DNA of 64,000 bases from Runella zeae DSM 19591 (GCF_000423565.1 NZ_AUIF01000035.1:1-64000), one strand, 5' to 3'. Positions 34,373 through 42,159 are shown, numbered from the stretch's first letter. Numbers and translations are program-made. The notes: generated by a model from the letters alone, not told the origin.

Positions 34373-34409
34373 AAAAAGCCCCTCAAGCAATTGTTTGAGG
34401 GGCTTTTTT
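34373..34409 (+). terminator. Intrinsic terminator after tRNA-Arg
   Basis: AAAAAGCCCCTCAAGCAA pairs with TTGTTTGAGGGGCTTTTT over the full length (one G-T), ending in a T-run directly after the tRNA. Confidence 0.93.
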
Positions 34410-34609
34410 ATGCTTTACTGCTATCGTCAGTTTTGCGTTTTGTAAAAAAACGTTGGGTAAGTGTTGGTGAAAAACCTTGAAGGTAATCAAGAATTATCCT
34501 ATGCTAAACTTATCCATCCCCCTTTATTAAACAAAGAATATTATTGTAAATGAAGAATTTTAAAGAAAAAGCTGACCTGATTTAGAGACAGGCAGATTTA
34601 TAATTGCAG

Positions 34610-34681
34610 AAGTGCAAATAAGAAAATTTATATTTGCAGAAAACGCATTAAGTGCAAATAAGGAAATTTATATTTGCACTT
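34610..34681. promoter_or_regulatory. Two palindromic repeats before the Fic gene, probable operators
   Basis: At 34650-34681 AAGTGCAAATA and TATTTGCACTT are perfect 11-bp arms around 10 bases, ending one base before the chosen ATG. At 34610-34638 the same element recurs with 8-9-bp arms; the two copies are 40 bp apart and nearly identical (AGTGCAAATAAGRAAATTTATATTTGCA is split here only for description). Each holds TATATTTG, which fits a -7 promoter motif. The Fic protein has a C-terminal winged HTH, so self-repression is plausible. Confidence 0.65.
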
Positions 34682-35833
34682 ATGAAAGCTACCGATGTCA
34701 AGAACTTTAAAGCAGGTACTTGGATACCACAGTACCAATACAAGAGTTTTTTACCCGAAAGAATAAACCTTCCTTGGATAGTGACCAACTCGGCCATTAT
34801 CAGTAAATTAGGAGAAGCAGACCGCTATTTGGGTAAATTAGATGCCTTCTCGGAATTGATTCCTGATATTGACTTCTTTATCAAAATGCACGTAACCAAA
34901 GAAGCTACTGTCAGTAGTAAGATTGAAGGTACTCAAACTTCTTTTGAAGAAGCACTTATCAAAGAAGAAGACATCAACCCCGAAAAAAGAGACGACTGGA
35001 AAGAAGTCCACAACTACATAGACGCATTGAATCAGGCGATTGATGAAATGGAAACACTTCCTATTTCAAGTCGCTTAATCAAGCAAACCCACAGAACACT
35101 TTTAAGAGGGGTAAGAGGTAAAGAAAAGCTACCCGGCGAATACAGAGCAAGTCAAAACTGGATAGGAAGTAGCTTAAAAGATGCGGTGTTTGTACCTCCT
35201 GCTCATCACGAAATCCCAAACTTGATGCAGGACTTAGAGAATTTTATTCATTCGGAATTGGCAGCGCAACCGATTCAAGTTCCTCACCTGATCAAGATTG
35301 CTATCATTCATTATCAGTTTGAAACCATCCACCCTTTTTTAGACGGGAATGGTCGTATTGGACGGCTAATGATTACTCTTTACCTTTTGGATAAGAAGCT
35401 TTTACAAAAACCTATTTTGTATCTATCAGATTTTTTTGAACGTAATCGCAGAGATTATTACGACAATCTAACCTTAGTACGCAAACGCAATGATTTGGAG
35501 AATTGGCTACTTTTCTTCTTGACAGGAGTCATAGAAACTGCACAGAAAAGCATAGAGACCTTCCAACAAATCATTAAACTGAGAGATGATATTGAGCTTA
35601 ATCAATTAATCAGTTTAGGAAAAAAGCAAACAGATGCAAAGAGGCTTATCAATGAACTCTATAAACAACCCATCATGGATGGTTTACAGATAGCTGAGGT
35701 GTTGGACATTCATCCTTCTACTGCTAACCGTCTTATTGCAGATTTTCAAAAATTAGGAATTTTAGAAGAACTGACAGGATACAAGAGAAATCGAATCTAC
35801 GCATTTGCGAAGTATATAAAACTATTTAGATAA
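34682..35833 (+). CDS. Fic family AMP-transferase-like protein with N-terminal inhibitory motif and C-terminal HTH
   Basis: 383 residues from the ATG at 34682; an upstream start at 34652 lies inside the palindrome and is rejected. Fic core motif HPFLDGNGRIGR at 217-228, complete. The N-terminal SSKIEGT (78-84) fits the (S/T)xxxE(G/N) inhibitory helix, so this looks like a class II self-inhibited Fic enzyme, with Glu82 expected to block ATP. Fic_N domain at about 20-110 (SAIISKLGEADRYLGKLDAF). The C-terminal 60 residues form a winged HTH (MDGLQIAEVLDIHPSTANRLIADFQKLGIL). Fic enzymes transfer AMP to target proteins. The gene sits alone between tRNA-Arg and a decayed tRNA 3' end. Confidence 0.93.
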   Translation: MKATDVKNFKAGTWIPQYQYKSFLPERINLPWIVTNSAIISKLGEADRYLGKLDAFSELIPDIDFFIKMHVTKEATVSSKIEGTQTSFEEALIKEEDINPEKRDDWKEVHNYIDALNQAIDEMETLPISSRLIKQTHRTLLRGVRGKEKLPGEYRASQNWIGSSLKDAVFVPPAHHEIPNLMQDLENFIHSELAAQPIQVPHLIKIAIIHYQFETIHPFLDGNGRIGRLMITLYLLDKKLLQKPILYLSDFFERNRRDYYDNLTLVRKRNDLENWLLFFLTGVIETAQKSIETFQQIIKLRDDIELNQLISLGKKQTDAKRLINELYKQPIMDGLQIAEVLDIHPSTANRLIADFQKLGILEELTGYKRNRIYAFAKYIKLFR

Positions 35834-35894
35834 TGCAGGAATCTGAACTTCAAGATAAGCCTCTAATCCAGTTTTTTGGTCATCCTATTGATGG

Positions 35895-35930
35895 TTAGAA
35901 GGTTGGGGGTTTGACTTTCGCCGAGACCAC
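35895..35930 (+). pseudogene. Decayed tRNA-Arg 3' end downstream of the Fic gene
   Basis: TTAGAAGGTTGGGGGTTTGA matches, with changes, the variable-loop/T-arm of the tRNA-Arg at 34298, and CGAGACCAC followed by AAAAA (35922-35935) is identical to the acceptor 3' strand and trailer. The same T-run-ending hairpin type follows. It looks like one half of a direct repeat flanking the Fic gene. Confidence 0.65.
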
Positions 35931-35967
35931 AAAAAACCCTCAAAACAGCCTGTTTTGAGGGTTTTTT
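35931..35967 (+). terminator. Intrinsic terminator downstream of the Fic gene
   Basis: A perfect 17-bp stem (AAAAAACCCTCAAAACA / TGTTTTGAGGGTTTTTT) with a GCC loop, ending in T-run. Between here and hsdM (36095) there are only three copies of CGTAAC (35976, 35989, 36009) and no gene. Confidence 0.93.
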
Positions 35968-36094
35968 CTTTAAGACGTAACTGTAAAACGTAACCGCTTA
36001 CAAAAATCCGTAACTTCTTATTTGATTGCCTTCTCCCATATAATCCCGATATTTACCGCCTCGAAAATCATCCATTTAGGCGTATCATAAATCA

Positions 36095-38581
36095 ATGGCC
36101 ATTAAAAAATCAGAATTGTATAGCTCCCTTTGGGCAAGTTGCGACGAGCTGCGGGGAGGAATGGACGCAAGCCAATACAAAGACTATGTATTGGTTTTGT
36201 TGTTTGTAAAATATGTGTCCGACAAATACGCCGACGACCCCAATGCCCTCATTACCATTCCCGAAGGAGGGAGTTTTCAGGACATGGTTGCTCTCAAAGG
36301 TGATAAAGAAATAGGCGATAAAATGAATACCATAATCGGGGCATTGGCCATCGAAAACGACCTCAAAGGAGTGATTGATGTGGCCGATTTCAACGACGAC
36401 GACAAGCTCGGTAAAGGCAAAGAAATGGTGGACAAACTCTCCAACCTCATCACAATCTTTGAAAACCCCGCGCTCGATTTCAGTAAAAACCGCGCCGAAG
36501 GCGATGATATTTTGGGCGATGCCTACGAATACCTCATGCGGCACTTTGCCACCGAAAGCGGCAAAAGCAAGGGACAATTTTATACGCCTGGCGAGGTAAG
36601 CCGCGTGATGGCCAAAGTACTCAACATCAAACAAGCTTCCAACCAAACCACCTTCTATGACCCTACCTGCGGATCGGGGTCGCTGCTGCTCAAAGCCGTG
36701 GATGAAGCCGACGGCAAAGGCAGTGTCTATGGACAAGAAAAAGACGTGACTACCGCCGCTTTGGCGCGGATGAACATGATTTTGCATGGCCAAGCGGCCA
36801 TCGAAATTCACCGTGGACAAAGCACACTGTCGGATCCTTTCTTTAGAGATGCAAGCACGGGCTATCTCAAAACATTTGATTTTATCGTGGCCAATCCGCC
36901 CTTTTCGCTCAAAAACTGGACGAGTGGTTTTAATCCCCAAGATGACCTCTATGGGCGCTTTGATGGGTTTGGCGTACCGCCCGACAAAAACGGCGACTAC
37001 GCTTTTTTGCTGCACATCATTAAGTCGCTCAAAAGTACGGGCAAGGCGGCCTGTATCCTCCCGCATGGCGTGCTTTTTAGGGGAAATGCCGAGGCCGAAA
37101 TTCGCAAAAACCTCCTTCAACACGGCTACATCAAGGGCATCATTGGCTTGCCTGCCAACTTGTTTTACGGCACGGGTATTCCTGCCTGTATCATCGTCAT
37201 CGACAAAGAAACCGCCGACGCACGCAAAGCCATTTTTATGGTGGATGCCAGCAAGGGTTTTATCAAAGACGGCAACAAAAATCGCCTCCGCGAGCAAGAC
37301 ATTCACAAAATAGTGGATGTGTTTAACAAACAAATCGAGCTGCCCCATTACAGTCGCCTCGTGCCGATGGAGGAAATTGCCGACCCCAAAAACGAGTATA
37401 ACCTCAACATCCCGCGCTACATCGACAGCCAAGAAACGGAAGATATTCAGGACATTATGGGGCATTTGGTGGGTGATATCCCCCGTGCCGACCTCGATGC
37501 CCTCAACGACTATTGGGCGGTGTATCCTACGCTCAAAACCACCCTCTTCGACAGCAGCCCCCGTGCGGGCTACTATCGCCCCAAAGTGACCAAAGACAAC
37601 CTCAAAACCAGCATCTTTCATCATCCTGAGTTTGTGACTTTTAGCGCCGAAATGGACGCCGTTTTTACCCAATGGAAAACCCGCACCACCGCCTACCTCA
37701 AAGCCCTCAATACTGAATCCAAGCCCAAGCACATCATTACTACCATCGCCGAAGACATCCTGAGTAGCTATGCCGACAAGGCCCTGCTCGACAAGTACGA
37801 TGTGTATCAGCACCTGATGAACTACTGGAACGAAACCATGCAAGACGACTGCTACCTCATTGCCGCCGACGGCTGGAAGGCTGAGCCCGTGATTCAGAAA
37901 AAAACCAAAACCGCTACCCTGTGGGAGTGCGATTTGGTCCCCAAAGCACTGGTGGTGGAGCGTTATTTTGCCCACGAAAAAAATACCCTCGTCGCCCTCG
38001 AAGCTCAAAAAGAAGCCCTCTTTGCCCAGCTGCAAGAACTGGAAGAGGAACACAGCGGCGAAGACGGTTTTTTTGCCGATTATGACAAGGTAAACAAAGG
38101 CAGCGTCCAAAAACGCCTCAAAGAAATCGCGCCCAAAAAAGAAAATACGAAGGAACTTGCCTTGGATTTTGGCCTAGTGGCCGAGCCGCAAGTGGCGTAC
38201 CTCAAAACCAACGAAGAAGCCCAAGAACGCGCCCTGTTGACGCTTTATTTGCAGCTCATCGACGACCAAGCCAAACTTACCACCCAACTCAAAGAAGCCG
38301 CCGCCGACTTGGACCAAAAGACCCTCCAACGCTACCAAACGCTGACTGAGGACGAAATCAAACAGCTCGTGGTGGACGACAAATGGATGGCCGCGCTCGA
38401 ACGCAACGTAAAAACCGAAATGGAGCGTATCAGCCAACGCCTCACGCAGCGCCTCAAAGAACTCACCGAGCGCTACGAAACCCCACTCCCCGCCCTGACC
38501 AAAGAAATGGAAGCACTGGAGCAAAAAGTGAACGAACATTTAAAAGCAATGGGGTTTGTAATAAATATTAGTAACTTGTAA
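36095..38581 (+). CDS. hsdM: Type I restriction-modification system DNA methyltransferase subunit
   Basis: 828 residues. HsdM N-terminal helical domain (SLWASCDELRGGMDASQYKDYVLVLLFVKYVSDKY), then the N6-adenine methylase core: SAM-binding FYDPTCGSGSLLLKA (DPTCGSG at 189-195) and catalytic NPPF at 267-270. It is some 300 residues longer than a typical HsdM; the C-terminal extension (about 500-828) is rich in helices and Lys/Glu and has coiled-coil character (LVALEAQKEALFAQLQELEEEHSG). The subunit methylates adenine in the site chosen by HsdS. Markedly more GC-rich than its neighbours, like hsdR. One base separates it from the DUF1016 gene. Confidence 0.95.
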   Translation: MAIKKSELYSSLWASCDELRGGMDASQYKDYVLVLLFVKYVSDKYADDPNALITIPEGGSFQDMVALKGDKEIGDKMNTIIGALAIENDLKGVIDVADFNDDDKLGKGKEMVDKLSNLITIFENPALDFSKNRAEGDDILGDAYEYLMRHFATESGKSKGQFYTPGEVSRVMAKVLNIKQASNQTTFYDPTCGSGSLLLKAVDEADGKGSVYGQEKDVTTAALARMNMILHGQAAIEIHRGQSTLSDPFFRDASTGYLKTFDFIVANPPFSLKNWTSGFNPQDDLYGRFDGFGVPPDKNGDYAFLLHIIKSLKSTGKAACILPHGVLFRGNAEAEIRKNLLQHGYIKGIIGLPANLFYGTGIPACIIVIDKETADARKAIFMVDASKGFIKDGNKNRLREQDIHKIVDVFNKQIELPHYSRLVPMEEIADPKNEYNLNIPRYIDSQETEDIQDIMGHLVGDIPRADLDALNDYWAVYPTLKTTLFDSSPRAGYYRPKVTKDNLKTSIFHHPEFVTFSAEMDAVFTQWKTRTTAYLKALNTESKPKHIITTIAEDILSSYADKALLDKYDVYQHLMNYWNETMQDDCYLIAADGWKAEPVIQKKTKTATLWECDLVPKALVVERYFAHEKNTLVALEAQKEALFAQLQELEEEHSGEDGFFADYDKVNKGSVQKRLKEIAPKKENTKELALDFGLVAEPQVAYLKTNEEAQERALLTLYLQLIDDQAKLTTQLKEAAADLDQKTLQRYQTLTEDEIKQLVVDDKWMAALERNVKTEMERISQRLTQRLKELTERYETPLPALTKEMEALEQKVNEHLKAMGFVINISNL

Positions 38582-38582
38582 A

Positions 38583-39593
38583 ATGGACATAGAGCAATCA
38601 AAATATAACGATTTAATCAATCAAATTGGTGGATTATTACAGAAAGGTCGAGAGCAGGCTGCCCAAACCGTGAACACTATTTTAGTGAAAACCTATTGGC
38701 TGATCGGCAGATACATTGTAGAATACGAACAAGGCGGTAAAGAAAAAGCTGAATATGGAAGCTTTCTTTTTGAGCAACTTTCAAAAGACTTGACAAGACG
38801 CTATGGAAAAGGTTTTAGTAGAGCTAATTTGCTGTATATGAGGAAACTTTACCTCGCTTTTCCAAAAAGTGAGACACTGTCTAACGTTTTGAGTTGGAGC
38901 CATTATTTTGAGATTTTACGCTCTGACAACGAACTTGAAATTAGCTTTTACGCCAGACAAACCGAGAAAGAAAATTGGAGTGTTCGAGAACTGAAACGAC
39001 AAATGAAGAGTATGCTGTTTCACCGTTTGGCACTAAGCAAAGACAAAAAAGGTGTCTTAGAACTTTCTCAACAGGGACAAGAAATTCAGAAAGCTGAAGA
39101 TATTTTGAAAGACCCTTACGTTTTAGAGTTTTTGAACATTCCCGAAACCCACCAATACCTTGAAAGTGAACTAGAGCAGAAACTCATTTCAAATCTACAG
39201 AACTTTTTGCTGGAATTAGGTAAAGGCTTTACATTTGAAAAACGCCAGTACAGAATTTCAATAAGCGGAAAACACTTTTATGTTGACTTAGTTTTTTATC
39301 ATCGAATTTTGAAATGTTTTGTACTAATTGACCTTAAACGTGGCGAAGTAACACACCAAGACGTGGGACAAATGAATTTGTACCTAAATTATTTTAAAAA
39401 AGAGATAAGCACAGAAGGAGACAACGAACCTATAGGAATAGTTTTGGGAGCAGACAAAGATAATATTTTAATAGAATATGCAACCGAAAGTATCAGCAAT
39501 CAACTTTTCGTAAGTAAATATCAGCTTTATCTACCAGACAAAAAACAACTCGCAAACGAGCTGAATAAGCTACTGAACAACGAAGATTATTGA
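38583..39593 (+). CDS. DUF1016 (YhcG-type) PD-(D/E)XK nuclease domain protein
   Basis: 336 residues. N-terminal DUF1016 part (LLQKGREQAAQTVNTILVKTYWLIGRYIVEYEQ, FSRANLLYMRKLYLAFP, LSWSHYFEILRSDNELEISFYA) and C-terminal nuclease-like part with GKHFYVDLVFYHRILKCFVLIDLKRGE, where Asp (in YVDLVF) and Asp-x-Lys (IDLKRG) fit a PD-(D/E)XK site. The gene starts one base after the hsdM stop, so the two are translationally coupled, and it is AT-richer than hsdM. DUF1016 genes recur inside type I restriction loci; whether the protein cuts DNA for the system is not known. The reading frame continues beyond the stop for 40 further codons (see 39594-39716). Confidence 0.9.
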   Translation: MDIEQSKYNDLINQIGGLLQKGREQAAQTVNTILVKTYWLIGRYIVEYEQGGKEKAEYGSFLFEQLSKDLTRRYGKGFSRANLLYMRKLYLAFPKSETLSNVLSWSHYFEILRSDNELEISFYARQTEKENWSVRELKRQMKSMLFHRLALSKDKKGVLELSQQGQEIQKAEDILKDPYVLEFLNIPETHQYLESELEQKLISNLQNFLLELGKGFTFEKRQYRISISGKHFYVDLVFYHRILKCFVLIDLKRGEVTHQDVGQMNLYLNYFKKEISTEGDNEPIGIVLGADKDNILIEYATESISNQLFVSKYQLYLPDKKQLANELNKLLNNEDY

Positions 39594-39716
39594 CCATTGG
39601 CGGAAAGAAGTAGTGTTTTAGTGGCGCACAATGACCAAATCATAGAAGTATTTCCTGATAGTAAAAATAATCAGCATCCGATGAGCTTACTAGAACAAAC
39701 TCCGAGACTATTTTAG
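39594..39716 (+). pseudogene. Orphan in-frame fragment after the DUF1016 stop
   Basis: Directly after the DUF1016 stop (TGA 39591-39593) the same frame stays open for 40 codons to TAG at 39714-39716 and looks protein-like (SSVLVAHNDQIIEVFPDS, HPMSLLEQTPRLF). No good start codon except TTG at 39597. It may be the end of a deleted gene, or a former C-terminal extension of the DUF1016 protein. I do not recognise the family. Confidence 0.4.
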
Positions 39717-39723
39717 ATGTTTG

Positions 39724-39829
39724 TTTGCAAGTTTCTTTGCAGAAAATAAAACCCCAATCACACCTTTGCAAACAAAATAACATTGATAATCAGGAAGTTA
39801 TACTATTTTCATTTGCAAGTTTGTTTGCA
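39724..39829. promoter_or_regulatory. Repeated TTTGCA elements before hsdS
   Basis: TTTGCAAGTTTCTTTGCA (39724-39741) and TTTGCAAGTTTGTTTGCA (39812-39829) are 18-mers with one mismatch, each a double TTTGCA with a 12-bp period. CACCTTTGCA at 39761-39770 lies between and is close to a -7 promoter element, with TTTG at 39736-39739 about 21 bp upstream. So hsdS probably has its own promoter flanked by repeated binding sites for an unknown regulator. Confidence 0.5.
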
Positions 39830-39855
39830 AAAAATTGACACTTTAGTAAAAAAAC

Positions 39856-41049
39856 ATGAACACTACCCCCCAAAATACCCCCTTCAAACAAACCGAAATC
39901 GGCCCCATTCCCCAAGATTGGGAAGTGAAAAAGTTGGGTGAAACAGTAGATTTTCTTGATGGTAAAAGAAAACCAATTAAAGATAGTGAACGAGCAAAAA
40001 TGAGAGGACAATACCCATATTATGGTGCTTCTGGAATTATTGATTATGTAAATGCTTATCTTTTTGATGAAGATTTAATATTACTTGGAGAAGATGGTGA
40101 AAATATTTTAAGTCGAAGTGTTAGATTAGCTTTTAGAATTTCAGGCAAAGTATGGGTAAATAATCACGCACATGTCTTAAAACCTAAAAATGAATTCGAT
40201 ATTGGGTATTTAACTGAAATATTAGAAAGTATTAATTATGAACAATATAATACGGGTACAGCGCAACCTAAGTTGAATCAGAAAGTATGTTCGCAAATAC
40301 TAATCCCCTTCCCACCCACCAAAGCCGAACAAACCGCCATTGCCACGGCCTTGAGCGATGCCGATGCGCTGATTGGGAGCTTGGAGAAACTCATCCACAA
40401 AAAACGCCTCCTCAAACAAGCCACTATGCAGCACCTGCTTACGCCTAAAGAAGATTGGGAAGTGAAGAAGTTGGGGGAGGTATGCGAAATAACCTCAAGT
40501 AAAAGAATATTTGAAGACGATTATGTTACCGTCGGAATCCCTTTTTATCGTGGGAAAGAAATATCTCTTTTAAATGAAAATAAAAGACTTGATGATGAAT
40601 TTTTTATTTCAGAGGAGAAATATGAAGAAATTAAGAGGATGTTTGGTGTTCCAGTAAAAGATGATATTTTAATAACAGCAGTAGGTACATTAGGAAATGT
40701 ATATTTAATACCAAACAATAATAAATTTTACTTCAAGGATGGTAATCTCATTTGGTTAAAAAATATAAAGAATATTAACCCCAATTATTTATCAATTCAA
40801 ATCAGTTGGGTGAAAAATGAGATAATAAATAATGCTATTGGTAGTTCTCAAAAAGCTCTTACTATTGTAGTCTTAAAAAAACAATTAATTCCTCTACCTA
40901 CAAATAAAGCCGAACAAATTCGTATAGTTAATATACTTTCGGACATGGATGCGGAGCTGTCGGGCTTGGAGGGTAAGCTAGAAAAGTACCGTCAACTCAA
41001 GCAGGGCATGATGCAGCAATTACTGACGGGGAAAATACGGTTGGTGTAA
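39856..41049 (+). CDS. hsdS: Type I restriction-modification system specificity subunit
   Basis: 397 residues with the two-fold HsdS plan. Each half starts with DWEVKKLGE (at about 22 and 201), has a variable target-recognition domain, and ends in a conserved helix: KAEQTAIATALSDADALIGSLEKLIHKKRLLKQATMQHLL in the middle, and KAEQIRIVNILSDMDAELSGLEGKLEKYRQLKQGMMQQLL at the end. The recognition domains (DNA about 39940-40300 and 40490-40910) are strongly AT-rich, while the conserved parts are GC-rich, indicating exchange of recognition domains. HsdS gives DNA-sequence specificity to HsdM and HsdR. The last 115 bp recur downstream (42043-42157, partial at 42750). Confidence 0.95.
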   Translation: MNTTPQNTPFKQTEIGPIPQDWEVKKLGETVDFLDGKRKPIKDSERAKMRGQYPYYGASGIIDYVNAYLFDEDLILLGEDGENILSRSVRLAFRISGKVWVNNHAHVLKPKNEFDIGYLTEILESINYEQYNTGTAQPKLNQKVCSQILIPFPPTKAEQTAIATALSDADALIGSLEKLIHKKRLLKQATMQHLLTPKEDWEVKKLGEVCEITSSKRIFEDDYVTVGIPFYRGKEISLLNENKRLDDEFFISEEKYEEIKRMFGVPVKDDILITAVGTLGNVYLIPNNNKFYFKDGNLIWLKNIKNINPNYLSIQISWVKNEIINNAIGSSQKALTIVVLKKQLIPLPTNKAEQIRIVNILSDMDAELSGLEGKLEKYRQLKQGMMQQLLTGKIRLV

Positions 41050-41075
41050 GGTGCTGAAATTCAGGGCTGCTTTAA

Positions 41076-41112
41076 CCCCACGTCGCATCGGCGCTCCGAC
41101 TTTAGGCTGGGG
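41076..41112. repeat. Short GC-rich REP-like inverted element
   Basis: CCCCA at 41076-41080 and TGGGG at 41108-41112 enclose nested GTCG/CGAC and TCGG/CCGA dyads. It contains CACGTCGCATCGGCG, whose core CGCATCGGCG recurs at 41196-41207 after the hsdS-tail fragment. It stands out from its AT-rich surroundings. The 41050-41274 gap holds no gene. Confidence 0.45.
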
Positions 41113-41177
41113 CTTGTGAACAACAAAAAATACTAAAGGCACGGGGTTTGAGCAGATTTACGTAATTGAGCAGCATT

Positions 41178-41197
41178 AAAGCAAAGCATGATGCAGC
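41178..41197 (+). repeat. Fragment of the hsdS 3' end before higB
   Basis: AAAGCAAAGCATGATGCAGC differs at two positions from the hsdS-tail segment encoding KQGMMQ in the copy at 42043-42157. It is followed by a GC-rich patch (CGCATCGGCG) and then GCTAA, as in the copy at 42750-42827. Confidence 0.55.
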
Positions 41198-41223
41198 CGC
41201 ATCGGCGTTTTGCTAAAAATTCT

Positions 41224-41244
41224 TATATTTGTATATAAATATAC
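41224..41244 (+). promoter_or_regulatory. Promoter/operator before higB
   Basis: TATATTTG at 41224-41231 fits a -7 motif and runs into the dyad GTATATAAATATAC (41231-41244), 30 bp before the higB start. A palindrome over the promoter is the usual place for binding by the HigA antitoxin. No -33 TTTG at normal spacing. Confidence 0.5.
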
Positions 41245-41274
41245 TGAAATGGGAATTTAACTTTTGTTTTTTAG

Positions 41275-41571
41275 ATGCGAATAATTACGAAAGGAACCCT
41301 AAAGGAGTTTTGGGAAAAGTATCCAGACTCAGAGCAAGAACTTAAATATTGGTATGCCAAAATGAAACAGGCCAATTACCAGTCGCCTAATGAAGTCATT
41401 GAAGATACCCCCAAAACCGATATTGTAGGCAACAATAGAGTTGTATTTAACATTTGCCGCAATAAGTACCGACTCATTGTTTTGTTTAGATACAAACTTC
41501 AAAGGGTTTATATCCGTTTTATCGGAACGCACAAAGAGTATGACAAAATTGAGGATATAAAAAACATTTAA
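41275..41571 (+). CDS. higB: HigB-type mRNA interferase toxin
   Basis: 98 residues. Matches the HigB_toxin (RelE-like) family along its length: MRIITKGTLKEFWEKYPDSEQELKYWYAKMKQANYQSPNEV, DIVGNNRVVFNICRNKYRLIVLF, VYIRFIGTHKEYDKIEDI. The family cuts mRNA on the ribosome. Toxin-first order with higA 10 bp behind is the typical higBA layout. It lies between hsdS and hsdR as a passenger of the restriction locus. Confidence 0.93.
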   Translation: MRIITKGTLKEFWEKYPDSEQELKYWYAKMKQANYQSPNEVIEDTPKTDIVGNNRVVFNICRNKYRLIVLFRYKLQRVYIRFIGTHKEYDKIEDIKNI

Positions 41572-41581
41572 TTGCTTGATT

Positions 41582-41959
41582 ATGAAAGAGATTGAAGCAT
41601 TCAGGCTGAATTTAAAACCCATCAAAACCAAGGAGCAATATCAGCACTATTTAGGCATAATTGACTCCTTGGTGGACTGTGCCGAAGGTAGCTCCGAAGA
41701 GGAGTTGTTAGAGCTTATTTCCATTTTGGTCGAAGACTACGAGGCCACCCATTTTCCCATTGAAGCCCCCGACCCCATAGATGCCATCAAGCTCAAAATG
41801 GAAGAAGAAGGGCTCAAAAGAAAAGACTTAGCCCCTTATTTTGGAAGTATCAGCAGGGTATCGGAAGTATTAAACCGAAAAAGGCCGCTTACGCTCGATA
41901 TGATACGTAAGCTTCACCGAGGCTTGGGGATTTCGGCCGAAACGTTATTAGCAGGGTAG
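41582..41959 (+). CDS. higA: HigA-type HTH antitoxin
   Basis: 125 residues from the ATG at 41582. N-terminal half is the HigA-like helical part (YQHYLGIIDSLVDCAEGSSEEELLELISILVEDYE), C-terminal half an XRE-type HTH (AIKLKMEEEGLKRKDLAPYFGSISRVSEVLNRKRPLTLDMIRKLHRGLGI). It neutralises HigB and should repress the operon through the dyad at 41231-41244. Its stop is 7 bp before a duplicated hsdR 5' segment. Confidence 0.93.
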   Translation: MKEIEAFRLNLKPIKTKEQYQHYLGIIDSLVDCAEGSSEEELLELISILVEDYEATHFPIEAPDPIDAIKLKMEEEGLKRKDLAPYFGSISRVSEVLNRKRPLTLDMIRKLHRGLGISAETLLAG

Positions 41960-41985
41960 ATTTTACCTAAACTCAACCTCATGAA

Positions 41986-42159
41986 ATGAACCCACACCAA
42001 GCTGTCGCTTCCGAACGTGCGACCCAAAACCGCATTGCGACGATACTTTCGGACATGGATGCGGAGCTGTCGGGCTTGGAGGACAAGCTAGAAAAGTACC
42101 GCCAACTCAAGCAAGGCATGATGCAGCAATTACTGACGGGGAAGATACGGTTGGTGTGA
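41986..42159 (+). CDS. Chimeric 57-codon ORF: hsdR start fused to hsdS tail
   Basis: An uninterrupted frame. The first 16 codons (MNPHQAVASERATQNR) match HsdR residues 1-16 (MTTHQAVASERATQNR), and the remainder (IATILSDMDAELSGLEDKL ... GMMQQLLTGKIRLV) matches the HsdS C-terminus. At DNA level 41966-42033 matches 44211-44278 (4 mismatches in 68, including 20 bp before the start), and 42043-42157 matches 40933-41047 (about 5 mismatches in 115). The hsdR-then-hsdS order is the junction left by a tandem duplication of the hsdS-to-hsdR interval. If translated it would be a free HsdS-type coiled-coil helix. Product expression unknown. Confidence 0.7.
   Translation: MNPHQAVASERATQNRIATILSDMDAELSGLEDKLEKYRQLKQGMMQQLLTGKIRLV

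Noticed and set aside
36110-38110. 666-codon minus-strand ORF opposite hsdM
   Set aside because: Antisense shadow. hsdM is GC-rich with strong third-position bias, which keeps the opposite frame open; the translation has no domain and hsdM is unmistakable.
39724-39829. TTTGCA repeats as a CRISPR-like array
   Set aside because: Only two 18-mers with unequal context and no cas genes; no CRISPR array was seen anywhere in the window.
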